Shown here: piece after piece, positions 1 through 8,114 of the stretch
Position numbering within the stretch: the first letter of the stretch is position 1
Layout: the number at the start of each line of letters is the position of its first letter
Origin: an uncultured Streptococcus sp.
GTDB lineage: Bacteria > Bacillota > Bacilli > Lactobacillales > Streptococcaceae
Length of the DNA stretch: 22,643 nucleotides
Reading direction: 5' to 3'
Assembly (NCBI RefSeq): GCF_938036805.1
Contig: NZ_CALHWC010000050.1
Location: forward strand, 1-22,643
Notes under the pieces: model-generated
The model's input: the letters and a program-made list of their open reading frames with translations, nothing else
Databases searched by the model: none
What the model was told of the DNA's origin: nothing
Made by a program: the position numbers and the translations under genes

Positions 1-915
1 GGTGTTGATGATAAATCATTTAACCAATCTGCATGGGAAGGTTTGCAAGCTTGGGGGAAAGAAAATGGCCTTTCAAAAGATAACGGCTATACTTACTTCC
101 AATCAACAGACGAGTCACAATACGCGAACAATCTAAACCAAGCTGCTACGGATGGTTACAACTTAGTATTTGGTATCGGTTTTGCCCTTCGTGATGCCGT
201 TGAATCTGCTGCAAAAGATAATTCAAGTATTAACTACGTTATTATTGACGATGTGATTGAAGGTCAAAAGAATGTTGCTTCAGCAGTCTTTGCAGATAAT
301 GAAGCAGCTTACCTTGCTGGTGTTGCAGCTGCAAAAACGACTAAGACAAAACAAGTTGGTTTCATAGGCGGTATAGAAGGTGCAGTTATCACACGTTTTG
401 AAAAAGGTTTCGAAGCTGGTGTGAAATCAGTTGATCCATCTATCAAGATTAAAGTGGACTATGCTGGCTCATTCGGCGATGCTGCTAAAGGTAAGACAAT
501 TGCTGCTGCTCAATATGCTGCAGGTGCAGATGTGGTTTACCAAGTTGCTGGTGGAACTGGTGCCGGAGTATTTAATGAAGCTAAATCAATCAACGAAACA
601 AGAAATGAAGATGAAAAAGTTTGGGTACTTGGTGTTGACCGTGACCAAACTGAAGAAGGTAAATACAAATCTAAAGATGGTAAAGAATCTAACTTTGTCT
701 TGGCATCAAGCTTGAAACAAGTTGGTAAGACTGTCCAAGACATCGCTAATCAAACTGCTAAAGGTAAATTCCCAGGTGGTAAAACTATAACCTTTGGTTT
801 GAAAGACGGTGGTGTTGATTTGACAACAACCAACCTTTCTAAAGATGCTAAAAAAGCTGTTGAAGAAGCAAAAGCTAAAATCCTTGACGGTAGCATTACA
901 GTTCCTGATAAATAA
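1..915 (+). CDS. BMP-family (PnrA/TmpC-like) nucleoside-binding lipoprotein, 5' partial
   Basis: This is the substrate-binding protein of a nucleoside ABC importer, held outside the membrane as a lipoprotein. The reading frame is open from base 1, so the signal peptide and lipobox lie outside the window; 304 codons remain. The first visible residues, GVDDKSFNQSAWEGLQ, are the typical early motif of the BMP family, and the periplasmic-binding fold continues through FGIGFALRDAVESAAKDN, IIDDV, VGFIGGIEG and WVLGVDRDQTEEG to the stop at 913-915. An ATPase and two permeases of the same transporter class follow in the same direction, matching the order of B. subtilis nupNOPQ and S. mutans rnsBACD (family knowledge). 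A hairpin with a T run sits just after the stop and could make this gene's transcript more abundant than the rest (inference). The family is certain; the exact nucleoside preference is not visible. Confidence 0.93.
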   Translation, partial: GVDDKSFNQSAWEGLQAWGKENGLSKDNGYTYFQSTDESQYANNLNQAATDGYNLVFGIGFALRDAVESAAKDNSSINYVIIDDVIEGQKNVASAVFADNEAAYLAGVAAAKTTKTKQVGFIGGIEGAVITRFEKGFEAGVKSVDPSIKIKVDYAGSFGDAAKGKTIAAAQYAAGADVVYQVAGGTGAGVFNEAKSINETRNEDEKVWVLGVDRDQTEEGKYKSKDGKESNFVLASSLKQVGKTVQDIANQTAKGKFPGGKTITFGLKDGGVDLTTTNLSKDAKKAVEEAKAKILDGSITVPDK

Positions 916-923
916 TTGAATGT

Positions 924-957
924 TGAGCGATCCGACCTACTAGGGTCGCTCATTTTT
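924..957 (+). terminator. Intrinsic terminator or attenuator after the binding protein gene
   Basis: Arms TGAGCGA (924-930) and TCGCTCA (946-952) pair perfectly and are followed by five T (953-957). The hairpin lies inside the transporter operon, between the binding protein and the ATPase, so it probably terminates only partly. Confidence 0.7.
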
Positions 958-1051
958 AAATTCTGACGCCTTTGCATCGATTAAGCCTACTAGGATAGGA
1001 GTCCGAGGAGGTTATATCGACATAAAATGAAATTCTGGAAAGGAAAGAGCC

Positions 1052-2566
1052 ATGACACATGAAAATGTCATTGAAATGCGAGAAATTACCAAGGTTTTTG
1101 GTGAATTTGTAGCCAATGATAAAATCAATTTGGAACTCCGAAAAGGTGAGATTCACGCTCTTTTAGGAGAAAATGGTGCCGGGAAGTCAACCTTGATGAA
1201 TATGTTGGCCGGCCTACTTGAGCCGACTAGTGGTGAGATTGTAGTAAACGGAAAGCCAGTTAAGCTGGACTCTCCATCAAAGGCGGCCTCACTTGGTATC
1301 GGGATGGTTCATCAGCACTTTATGCTTGTGGAAGCCTTCACTGTTGCTGAAAATATTATTCTTGGAAGTGAGATTACAAAAAATGGTATCTTAGACTTGA
1401 AACACGCTACGCAAGAAATTAAGCGTTTATCTAAGAAATATGGTTTGTCGGTCGATCCATCTGCCAAGATTGAGGATATTTCCGTCGGAGCACAACAACG
1501 TGTTGAAATTTTGAAGACCCTTTACCGTGGTGCAGATATCCTAATCTTTGACGAACCAACAGCTGTTTTGACACCATCTGAGATTGATGAATTGATGAAA
1601 ATCATGAAGAATCTGGTCAAGGAAGGTAAGTCTATCATTCTTATCACTCATAAGTTGGATGAAATTCGTGCAGTTTCTGACCGAGTGACCGTTATTCGTC
1701 GAGGAAAATCGATCGAAACAGTTGAAATTGCAGGTGCAACCAACCAAGACTTGGCAGAAATGATGGTTGGACGTGCTGTTTCCTTCAAGACTGAGAAGAA
1801 ACCTTCTAATCCGCAAGAAACGGTTCTTTCAATCAAGAATCTTGTCGTTGAAGAGAATCGCGGTGTTCCAGCTGTTAAGGGACTTTCACTGGATGTTCGT
1901 GCTGGTGAAATCGTTGGGATTGCAGGGATTGACGGAAATGGTCAGACTGAGTTGATTCAAGCTATCACAGGACTTAGAAAAGTAAGCTCGGGTGAAATTT
2001 TGATCAAGAACCAGTCCGTGATTGGTAAGAAACCACGTCAGATTACAGAGATGAAGGTCAGCCACGTACCTGAAGACCGCCATCGCGATGGTTTGGTGCT
2101 GCAGATGTCCATTTCTGAAAATATTGCTTTGCAGACTTACTACAAGGAACCACTCAGCAAAAACGGCATCTTGAACTACAATAATATTTATTCTTACGCG
2201 TGCAATTTGATGAAAGAGTTTGATGTGCGGGCAGCTAGCGAGTATGTACCTGCTTCAGCCCTCTCAGGAGGAAACCAGCAGAAGGCTATCATTGCTCGGG
2301 AAGTGGATCGTGATCCTGATTTGTTGATCGTCAGTCAGCCAACCCGCGGTCTTGATGTCGGAGCAATTGAGTATATCCATAAACGCTTGATTGAGGAGCG
2401 TACTCAAGGTAAGGCAGTTCTTGTTGTCAGCTTTGAGCTAGATGAAATACTCAATCTTTCTGACAGAATCGCCGTTATCCATGATGGCAAGATTCAAGGA
2501 ATTGTGACTCCAGAGAAGACTAATAAGCAAGAACTTGGTATTCTTATGGCTGGTGGTAAGATTTAG
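1052..2566 (+). CDS. Nucleoside ABC importer ATPase, two nucleotide-binding domains (NupO/RnsA-like)
   Basis: A 504-residue ATPase with two fused ABC domains, the form used by nucleoside and sugar importers (RbsA/YufO type). Domain 1 has Walker A GENGAGKST at residues 39-47, a QQR-type signature (SVGAQQRVEI) and Walker B ILIFDEPT. Domain 2 begins near residue 270 and is degenerate at the P-loop (GIDGNGQTEL, no lysine). It keeps the signature LSGGNQQKAIIAR but has LLIVSQPTRGLD in place of the catalytic Glu. This asymmetry is usual in the family, so one competent ATP site is expected. The start ATG follows an AAGGAAAG ribosome site. The stop is 13 nt before the first permease, so the genes are co-transcribed. 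It powers uptake of the nucleoside captured by the upstream lipoprotein. Confidence 0.93.
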   Translation: MTHENVIEMREITKVFGEFVANDKINLELRKGEIHALLGENGAGKSTLMNMLAGLLEPTSGEIVVNGKPVKLDSPSKAASLGIGMVHQHFMLVEAFTVAENIILGSEITKNGILDLKHATQEIKRLSKKYGLSVDPSAKIEDISVGAQQRVEILKTLYRGADILIFDEPTAVLTPSEIDELMKIMKNLVKEGKSIILITHKLDEIRAVSDRVTVIRRGKSIETVEIAGATNQDLAEMMVGRAVSFKTEKKPSNPQETVLSIKNLVVEENRGVPAVKGLSLDVRAGEIVGIAGIDGNGQTELIQAITGLRKVSSGEILIKNQSVIGKKPRQITEMKVSHVPEDRHRDGLVLQMSISENIALQTYYKEPLSKNGILNYNNIYSYACNLMKEFDVRAASEYVPASALSGGNQQKAIIAREVDRDPDLLIVSQPTRGLDVGAIEYIHKRLIEERTQGKAVLVVSFELDEILNLSDRIAVIHDGKIQGIVTPEKTNKQELGILMAGGKI

Positions 2567-2579
2567 AAGGGAGATTCAA

Positions 2580-3674
2580 ATGTCTAAAAAAACACAGCAG
2601 ATCGCAGTTCCCTTAATCTCAGTTCTTTTAGGGATTTTATTGGGAGCGATTGTCATGGCTATCTTTGGCTATGATGCCATCTGGGGATATGAATCCCTCT
2701 TTAAAACGGCATTCGGTTCTTTGAGAAGTTTGGGTGAAATTTCTCGGGCGATGGGACCTCTAGTTCTCATTGGTCTGGGTTTTGCCGTTGCTAGTCGGGC
2801 TGGATTTTTCAATGTCGGACTTCCGGGCCAAGCCTTGGCTGGTTGGATTCTAGCTGGTTGGTTTGCCCTTTCCTTCCCTGACCTACCTCGCCCACTGATG
2901 TTGCTAGCAACTGTAGTCATTGCTGCAGTTGCTGGCGGGATTATTGGTGCTATTCCAGGGATTCTACGGGCCTATTTAGGAACAAGTGAAGTCATCGTTA
3001 CGATTATGATGAACTATATCGTCCTCTTTGTTGGAAATGCCTTTATCCGCAGCTTCCCAAAATCTGTGATGCAGAGTGTTGACTCTAGTAAGCGTGTTGG
3101 TGCCAATGCTATTTATCAAACAGAATGGCTGAGAAGTTTGACAGCTAACTCTCGGATGAATATTGGTATTTTCTTTGCTTTGATTGCAGTTGTGCTGATC
3201 TGGTATATGCTGAAGAAAACAACACTTGGCTTTGAAATCCGCGCTGTAGGGCTGAACCCGAATGCATCTGAATACGCAGGGATGTCTTCTAAACGGACCA
3301 TTATTTTGTCTATGATTATTTCTGGAGCCCTTGCTGGACTTGGAGGAGTCGTAGAAGGACTGGGTACTTATCAGAATGTCTTTGTACAAGGCAGTTCATT
3401 GAGCGTTGGTTTCAATGGTATGGCAGTTAGTCTTTTAGCAGCAAACTCTCCAGTTGGTATCCTTTTTGCGGCTTTCCTATTTGCAGTTTTAAGTGTCGGT
3501 GCGCCAGGTATGAACGTGGCTCAGATTCCGACAGAATTAGTCAATATCGTGACAGCTTCGATTATCTTCTTTGTTAGCGCCCATTACTTGATTGAGCGTC
3601 TGACTGGTAAGACAGTTTTTGAATTATTTAAAAACCGTAAGCAAGAAGCTGGTAAAGTGAAAGGGGGAAACTAG
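2580..3674 (+). CDS. Nucleoside ABC importer permease 1 (BPD_transp_2 family, NupP-like)
   Basis: A 364-residue integral membrane protein of the branched-chain amino acid/sugar permease superfamily. The chosen start (MSKKTQQIAVPL) has an AGAAGGGAG ribosome site 8-9 nt upstream; an in-frame ATG 45 nt earlier lies inside the ATPase gene without such a site. Long hydrophobic stretches alternate with short loops from about residue 10 to 345, consistent with 8-10 membrane spans. The conserved segment RAGFFNVGLPGQ and the late GLGTYQNVFVQG/GFNGMAVSLLA block are typical of the NupP/RnsC partner. The C-terminal tail is basic and cytoplasmic. The second permease starts 2 nt after the stop codon, so the two subunits are translationally coupled and probably form a heterodimer. 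Confidence 0.9.
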   Translation: MSKKTQQIAVPLISVLLGILLGAIVMAIFGYDAIWGYESLFKTAFGSLRSLGEISRAMGPLVLIGLGFAVASRAGFFNVGLPGQALAGWILAGWFALSFPDLPRPLMLLATVVIAAVAGGIIGAIPGILRAYLGTSEVIVTIMMNYIVLFVGNAFIRSFPKSVMQSVDSSKRVGANAIYQTEWLRSLTANSRMNIGIFFALIAVVLIWYMLKKTTLGFEIRAVGLNPNASEYAGMSSKRTIILSMIISGALAGLGGVVEGLGTYQNVFVQGSSLSVGFNGMAVSLLAANSPVGILFAAFLFAVLSVGAPGMNVAQIPTELVNIVTASIIFFVSAHYLIERLTGKTVFELFKNRKQEAGKVKGGN

Positions 3675-3675
3675 G

Positions 3676-4632
3676 ATGAGTATTGTAACGATATTAGGTT
3701 TATTAGTATCATCTATGCTGATTTATGCGGCTCCCTTAATTTTCACAAGTATCGGTGGAGCTTATTCGGAGCATGCCGGAGTCGTCAATGTCGGCTTGGA
3801 AGGGATCATGGTAATGGGAGCATTTACAGGCGTTCTCTTTAACCTGACTTTCGAAAGTAGTTTTGGCAGCTTGACTCCATGGCTCTCCTTGATTGCTGCT
3901 GGTTTAGTCGGAGTGCTCTTCTCCCTTATCCATGCTGTAGCAACCATTAACTTCCGTGCAGACCACGTCGTTAGTGGTACGGTTCTAAACTTACTAGCAC
4001 CAGCCTTGGCGGTTTTCCTTGTGAAAGCTATCTACAACAAGGGGCAGACAGACAACATTCAGCGTTCATTTGGCAAATTTAATTTTCCTATTTTGTCTGA
4101 TATTCCCGTCATAGGAGATATATTCTTCAAACATACAAGTCTGATGGGATATTTGGCCATCGCTTTCTCTTTCCTTGCTTGGTTTGTCATGTTTAAGACA
4201 AAATTTGGATTGCGTCTTCGCTCAGTTGGAGAACATCCGCAGGCAGCAGATACACTAGGAATCAATGTTTATCTCATGCGATACTGTGGTGTTATGATTT
4301 CTGGTCTGCTTGGTGGTATTGGTGGAGCTATCTATGCTCAGTCGATCTCCGTTAACTTTGCTGTGACTACTATCGTAGGTCCAGGTTTCATCGCTTTGGC
4401 GGCTATGATTTTTGGTAAATGGAGTCCTATCGGCGCTATGTTGGCAAGTCTCTTCTTTGGAGCTTCTCAAAGTTTGGCCGTTATCGGAAACCAGTTGCCT
4501 CTTCTTTCAAAAGTGCCAACAGTTTACCTGCAGATTGCACCATATGTCTTGACGATTGTGGTTCTTGCGGCCTTCTTTGGTAAAGCTGTTGCTCCGAAAG
4601 CAGACGGTATCAACTACATCAAGTCTAAATAA
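3676..4632 (+). CDS. Nucleoside ABC importer permease 2 (BPD_transp_2 family, NupQ-like)
   Basis: A 318-residue permease, the second membrane subunit of the importer. It starts one base after the stop of permease 1, with the GGGGGAAAC ribosome site inside the end of that gene. It carries the family hallmarks EHAGVVNVGLEGIMVMGAF near the N-terminus and the cytoplasmic EAA-like region KFGLRLRSVGEHPQAADTLGINV near residues 175-200, where such permeases contact the ATPase. The rest is almost entirely hydrophobic (about 8 spans). It is the last gene of the operon: a strong hairpin that is part of a composite repeat follows the stop within 10 bp. Length and composition are normal for the family. 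Confidence 0.9.
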   Translation: MSIVTILGLLVSSMLIYAAPLIFTSIGGAYSEHAGVVNVGLEGIMVMGAFTGVLFNLTFESSFGSLTPWLSLIAAGLVGVLFSLIHAVATINFRADHVVSGTVLNLLAPALAVFLVKAIYNKGQTDNIQRSFGKFNFPILSDIPVIGDIFFKHTSLMGYLAIAFSFLAWFVMFKTKFGLRLRSVGEHPQAADTLGINVYLMRYCGVMISGLLGGIGGAIYAQSISVNFAVTTIVGPGFIALAAMIFGKWSPIGAMLASLFFGASQSLAVIGNQLPLLSKVPTVYLQIAPYVLTIVVLAAFFGKAVAPKADGINYIKSK

Positions 4633-4638
4633 CCTTTT

Positions 4639-4817
4639 ACGAGGCTGGGACAAAAGTCCTAGCCTCTCAATTGTCTTTGGATTGTCAAGCAAGACGCAGT
4701 GGTTGAGTGGGCTCTACTAGGCTGATTTCATCAGCTTTTACAGCCCTACTCAACTGTGCGGAGGTGGGACGACGAAATCGAATTCTAACGAATTACCGAT
4801 TTCTGTCCCACTCTCGT
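4639..4817 (+). repeat. Composite three-hairpin intergenic element (MITE-like), doubles as operon terminator
   Basis: A dense series of inverted repeats. Hairpin 1 (4641-4666) pairs GAGGCTGGGAC with GTCCTAGCCTC around an AAAA loop. Hairpin 2 pairs GTTGAGTGGGCT (4702-4713) with AGCCCTACTCAAC (4742-4754), with an inner perfect GCTGAT/ATCAGC. Hairpin 3 (4761-4815) pairs GTGGGAC, GAAATCG and AATTC with GAATT, CGATTTC and GTCCCAC. The whole block is bounded by inverted ACGAGGCTGGGACA (left) and ACGAGAGTGGGACA (right, read inward), so it looks like one mobile unit. It has no coding capacity. The left hairpin probably ends the nucleoside operon. The strand is arbitrary. Confidence 0.75.
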
Positions 4818-4860
4818 TTTTTGTGATTGGAAGAATCTGTTATCAAGAGAAGAAATAGAA

Positions 4861-4888
4861 AAAGCCTGCTTCGTCTGAAGCAAGCTTT
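4861..4888 (-). terminator. Intrinsic terminator of the deacetylase gene
   Basis: On the minus strand AAAGCTTGCTTC pairs with GAAGCAGGCTTT (12 pairs, one G-U) around AGAC, then a T-rich tail. It begins 6 nt beyond the deacetylase stop codon. Confidence 0.8.
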
Positions 4889-4894
4889 CTAAGA

Positions 4895-5827
4895 TTAATT
4901 TGTAGCGATTTCGTTTAATAAATCTTCTGCAGTAGTAGTTGGGTTCACTCGAACACGATTGAGTGAGAGTAATCCGTTGGATAGAGAAGCTAAACCGTTA
5001 TTGGTCGTCAATCCCATCTTATAGCCTAGACTTTCAGCAATCTGCAAGGTCGTATCACTATAACGACCAGATGGGTAGGCAACAGTTGTCGTTTTCTGTG
5101 ATAGATTGTCATCTAAAAAGGCTTTAGAATCACGTAGTTCAAGGGTTTGTTGATCAGCAGTAGCAGTTGATAGATCAGGGTGGTTGACGGTATGGTCTTC
5201 AAAGGACATCCCCTTTTCCTTCATTTCTTTGATCTCATCTAGCGTCAGCATATCTTCACGGCCAGCTTGGACAAATCCAGTAATGACATTGTTGGTTGCT
5301 TTCATCTGGTACTTTTGAAGTAGCGGGAAGGCATTGGTGTAAAAGTCTTTCAAACTATCATCAAAGGTCAGCCAGACTACTTTTTTATTTTCAGGCAGGA
5401 CATTTTCTGTCAAAGCTTTGTAAGCTTCATCTGGTGTTAAAGTATAATAACCAGCCTCTTTCAGGGCCTGTAAATGGCTTTCAAAAGTAGTTGGATCTAC
5501 AATCAAACCAGCATTGGCTGCCTCAGAGGGATCCATTACATGGATCGCATGGTACATCAAAATTGGAATCTTAACAGGCTCGTCTTGTTTTACCCACTTG
5601 ATTTTTGAAGCTTCTTCATTTGTTGCACTAGTGTCAGACTTGGGGCTGGATTGTACAGTTTGGTTGCCTGCAGAGGATTGTTTGCTAGGAGAGAACTGAG
5701 TCTTCCAAAGATAAATTCCGCCTACGATTAGGGCAAGGAGCAAGAAAAGATTGATAATAGAAAAAAGGAATGCCTTTTTCTTAGCTTTATGTCTTTGCAT
5801 GCGTCTTCCAATGTGTTTATCTGTCAT
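4895..5827 (-). CDS. Membrane-anchored polysaccharide deacetylase (NodB-homology domain)
   Basis: A 310-residue carbohydrate esterase family 4-type enzyme that probably removes acetyl groups from N-acetylated glycans outside the cell; peptidoglycan or a surface polysaccharide is the likely target (inference). Residues 1-19 are strongly basic, about 20-40 form a single membrane anchor without a lipobox, and 42-75 are a Ser/Thr/Gln-rich linker. The catalytic domain starts near ILMYHAIH (89-96). It has motif 1 TFDD (154-157), motif 2 HTVNH (212-216, metal-binding histidines), motif 3 AYPSGRY (250-256) and a late LNRVRV. The start was chosen because AGAAGGAGAT lies just before this ATG; an in-frame ATG 60 nt upstream lacks such a site. 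It is divergent from hom, with mirrored promoters, and has its own terminator. It is shorter than pneumococcal PgdA and closer in layout to YadE/PgaB-type deacetylases. Confidence 0.85.
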   Translation of the reverse strand: MTDKHIGRRMQRHKAKKKAFLFSIINLFLLLALIVGGIYLWKTQFSPSKQSSAGNQTVQSSPKSDTSATNEEASKIKWVKQDEPVKIPILMYHAIHVMDPSEAANAGLIVDPTTFESHLQALKEAGYYTLTPDEAYKALTENVLPENKKVVWLTFDDSLKDFYTNAFPLLQKYQMKATNNVITGFVQAGREDMLTLDEIKEMKEKGMSFEDHTVNHPDLSTATADQQTLELRDSKAFLDDNLSQKTTTVAYPSGRYSDTTLQIAESLGYKMGLTTNNGLASLSNGLLSLNRVRVNPTTTAEDLLNEIATN

Positions 5828-5867
5828 GGTATCTCCTTCTAATCTCATGAGTTTAAAATTTTTACTT

Positions 5868-5927
5868 ACATTATAACAAATATACAAATAGATTTGTAGG
5901 CATTTCTATATATTTTTGTTATAATGT
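5868..5927. promoter_or_regulatory. Divergent mirror-image promoters with central dyad (deacetylase / hom)
   Basis: ACATTATAACAAA (5868-5880) and TTTGTTATAATGT (5915-5927) are perfect 13-bp inverted copies, and each holds an extended -10 (TGTTATAAT). One faces the deacetylase (TATAAT at 5870-5875, minus strand) and one faces hom (5920-5925, plus strand). Between them TACAAAT (5883-5889) and ATTTGTA (5892-5898) form a perfect dyad with a 2-bp spacer. It sits over the -35 region of both promoters, as an operator could. No good -35 hexamer is visible on either side, which fits extended -10 promoters. Confidence 0.6.
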
Positions 5928-5959
5928 TTTTTATATAAGAAATATTCAAGGAGTTCCTC

Positions 5960-7246
5960 ATGTCTATTAAAATTGCTTTACTTGGTTTTGGAACAGTTGC
6001 CAGTGGTGTTCCTTTCTTGTTAAAAGAAAATGGAGAAAAGATTGTTCAGGCTGCTCATTCTGAGATTGAAGTTGCTAAAGTCTTGGTCAAGGATGATGCT
6101 GAAAAAGAACGTCTATTGGCAGCTGGAAATGATTATAACTTTGTGACCAATGTGGATGAAATCTTAAATGACGGCGAAATTGCGATTGTAGTGGAGCTGA
6201 TGGGACGGATTGAACCAGCAAAAACCTTTATCACGCGCGCACTTGAAGCAGGTAAACATGTGGTAACTGCTAATAAAGACTTGCTGGCAGTTCATGGTTC
6301 TGAATTGTTAGACATTGCTCAGAAAAATGGCGTTGCCCTTTACTATGAAGCTGCTGTTGCAGGCGGTATTCCTATTTTGCGCACCTTGGTTAATTCATTG
6401 GCATCTGATAAGATTACCCGCGTTTTGGGCGTGGTCAATGGAACATCTAACTTCATGATGACCAAGATGGTAGAAGAAGGTTGGTCTTACGAGGATGCTC
6501 TTGCAGAAGCGCAACGTTTAGGATTTGCTGAAAGTGACCCGACGAACGACGTTGATGGAATTGACGCAGCCTATAAAATGGTTATCCTCAGCCAATTTGC
6601 TTTTGGTATGAACATCAAGTTTGAAGATGTCAGCCACCAAGGTATTCGCAACATCACTCCTGAAGACGTTGCTGTTGCTCAAGATTTGGGCTATGTAGTG
6701 AAATTAGTTGGCTCAATTGAGGAAACGCCATCAGGAATCGCTGCGGAAGTGACACCGACTTTCTTGCCAAAAGCGCATCCGCTGGCTAGTGTAAATGGCG
6801 TAATGAATGCGGTCTTTGTCGAGTCAATCGGTATCGGAGAATCCATGTATTACGGTCCAGGTGCAGGTCAAAAACCAACTGCTACCAGTGTCGTTGCGGA
6901 TATCGTCCGTATTGTCCGTCGCCTAAATGAAGGCACGATTGGCAAAGCCTTCAATGAATTTAGTCGCGAGCTTGTCTTGGCTAAACCTGAGGATGTTAAG
7001 AGCAACTATTATTTCTCTATCTTGGCTCCAGATGCCAAGGGTCAAGTATTGCATTTGGCTGAAATCTTCAATGCTGAAGAAGTTTCCTTCAAGCAAATTC
7101 TGCAAGAAGGTACAGATGGTGAAACTGCTCGTGTAGTCATCATTACGCATGCTGTCAGCAAGACTCAGCTAGAAAATGTCGTTGCCAAGCTCCGTGAGGT
7201 ACCAGAGTTCGAATTGCTCAATACCTTTAAAGTATTAGGAGAATAA
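5960..7246 (+). CDS. hom: Homoserine dehydrogenase
   Basis: Reduces aspartate semialdehyde to homoserine, the branch point to threonine and methionine, in the cytoplasm. At 428 residues it has the usual length of the monofunctional, ACT-containing form. The N-terminal NAD(P)-binding fold carries GFGTVASGV (residues 9-17) and VTANKDLLAVHG. The catalytic domain shows YEAAVAGGIPILRTL, NGTSNFMMTKM and AEAQRLGFAESDPTNDVDG. The last ~80 residues (from YYFSILAPDAKGQV) form an ACT domain, the site of feedback control by threonine in this family. AAGGAG lies 8 nt before the ATG, and an extended -10 (5917-5925) lies upstream. thrB follows after one base, so the two form an operon. Confidence 0.97.
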   Translation: MSIKIALLGFGTVASGVPFLLKENGEKIVQAAHSEIEVAKVLVKDDAEKERLLAAGNDYNFVTNVDEILNDGEIAIVVELMGRIEPAKTFITRALEAGKHVVTANKDLLAVHGSELLDIAQKNGVALYYEAAVAGGIPILRTLVNSLASDKITRVLGVVNGTSNFMMTKMVEEGWSYEDALAEAQRLGFAESDPTNDVDGIDAAYKMVILSQFAFGMNIKFEDVSHQGIRNITPEDVAVAQDLGYVVKLVGSIEETPSGIAAEVTPTFLPKAHPLASVNGVMNAVFVESIGIGESMYYGPGAGQKPTATSVVADIVRIVRRLNEGTIGKAFNEFSRELVLAKPEDVKSNYYFSILAPDAKGQVLHLAEIFNAEEVSFKQILQEGTDGETARVVIITHAVSKTQLENVVAKLREVPEFELLNTFKVLGE

Positions 7247-7247
7247 G

Positions 7248-8114
7248 ATGAAAATTATTGTACCAGCAACCAGTGCCAATATCGGACCTGGTTTTGACTC
7301 AGTTGGTGTTGCAGTCTCCAAATATTTAGAAATCGAAGTCTTGGAGGAAAGTCAGGAGTGGGTTATTGAGCATGACCTCAATCCTCGAATTCCAACGGAT
7401 AAACGGAATTTGCTAATCAAGATTGCCCTGCAATTGGCCCCAGATCTTCAGCCTCATCGCTTAAAAATGACCAGCGATGTTCCTTTGGCTCGTGGTCTTG
7501 GCTCTTCTAGCTCCGTTATTGTTGCTGGGATTGAACTGGCCAATCAGTTAGCAAATCTGAACTTATCGGATCATGAAAAGCTGAAAATTGCGACAAAAAT
7601 AGAAGGCCATCCTGACAATGTGGCACCAGCAATTTATGGAAATCTAGTGATTGCAAGCTCCTTCCAAAATCAAGTTTCGGCTGTCGTGTCAGATTTTCCA
7701 GAGGCCAGCTTTATCGCTTTCATTCCCAATTATGAGTTGAGAACAGTTGAAAGTCGCCGTGTCTTGCCCAACCGCCTTTCATACAAGGAAGCTGTTGCCG
7801 CAAGTTCCGTAGCCAATGTCGCTGTTGCCGCGCTTTTAAAGGGCGATATGAAAACAGCTGGTCGTGCTATCGAATCTGATCGTTTCCATGAGAGATATCG
7901 TCAGCCGCTTATCAAAGAATTTTCTGACATCAAATTCTTAGCCAGAAAACAGGGTGCCTTTGCGACTTATATCTCTGGAGCTGGGCCGACTGTTATGGTT
8001 TTGGCTCCGAAAGACAGGGCTGAGCAGATTTATCAGCAAATCAAGGAACAAGGTTTTGATGGGGAAGTCTTCCAGTTGCAAGTCGATACTCAGGGTGTAA
8101 GAGTAGAAAAATAA
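7248..8114 (+). CDS. thrB: Homoserine kinase
   Basis: Phosphorylates homoserine to O-phosphohomoserine, the step after hom on the way to threonine. It is a 288-residue GHMP-superfamily kinase. The N-terminal strand PATSANIGPGFDSVG is typical of ThrB, the ATP-binding glycine/serine loop PLARGLGSSSS is at residues 79-89, EGHPDNVAPAIYGN follows, and the late GHMP motif is SGAGPTVMV. The start is one base after the hom stop, with the AGGAG ribosome site inside the hom terminus (translational coupling). thrC is not in the window. A long hairpin with a T run begins at the stop codon. Length and motifs are complete. Confidence 0.96.
   Translation: MKIIVPATSANIGPGFDSVGVAVSKYLEIEVLEESQEWVIEHDLNPRIPTDKRNLLIKIALQLAPDLQPHRLKMTSDVPLARGLGSSSSVIVAGIELANQLANLNLSDHEKLKIATKIEGHPDNVAPAIYGNLVIASSFQNQVSAVVSDFPEASFIAFIPNYELRTVESRRVLPNRLSYKEAVAASSVANVAVAALLKGDMKTAGRAIESDRFHERYRQPLIKEFSDIKFLARKQGAFATYISGAGPTVMVLAPKDRAEQIYQQIKEQGFDGEVFQLQVDTQGVRVEK

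Noticed and set aside
20..42. Start of the binding protein at the first ATG-like codon inside the window
   Set aside because: Codons 1-14 already encode the conserved family motif GVDDKSFNQSAW, so the gene begins before the window.
1027..1062. 11-codon ORF before the ATPase gene
   Set aside because: No ribosome site at proper distance, very short, and overlapping the better supported start at 1052.
2976..3389. 137-codon minus-strand frame within permease 1
   Set aside because: Shadow of a conserved permease; its composition is odd and it has no ribosome site.
4639..4817. CRISPR array or pneumococcal RUP/BOX element
   Set aside because: There are no regularly spaced direct repeats, and the sequence does not match the RUP or BOX modules I know; it is a set of different hairpins.
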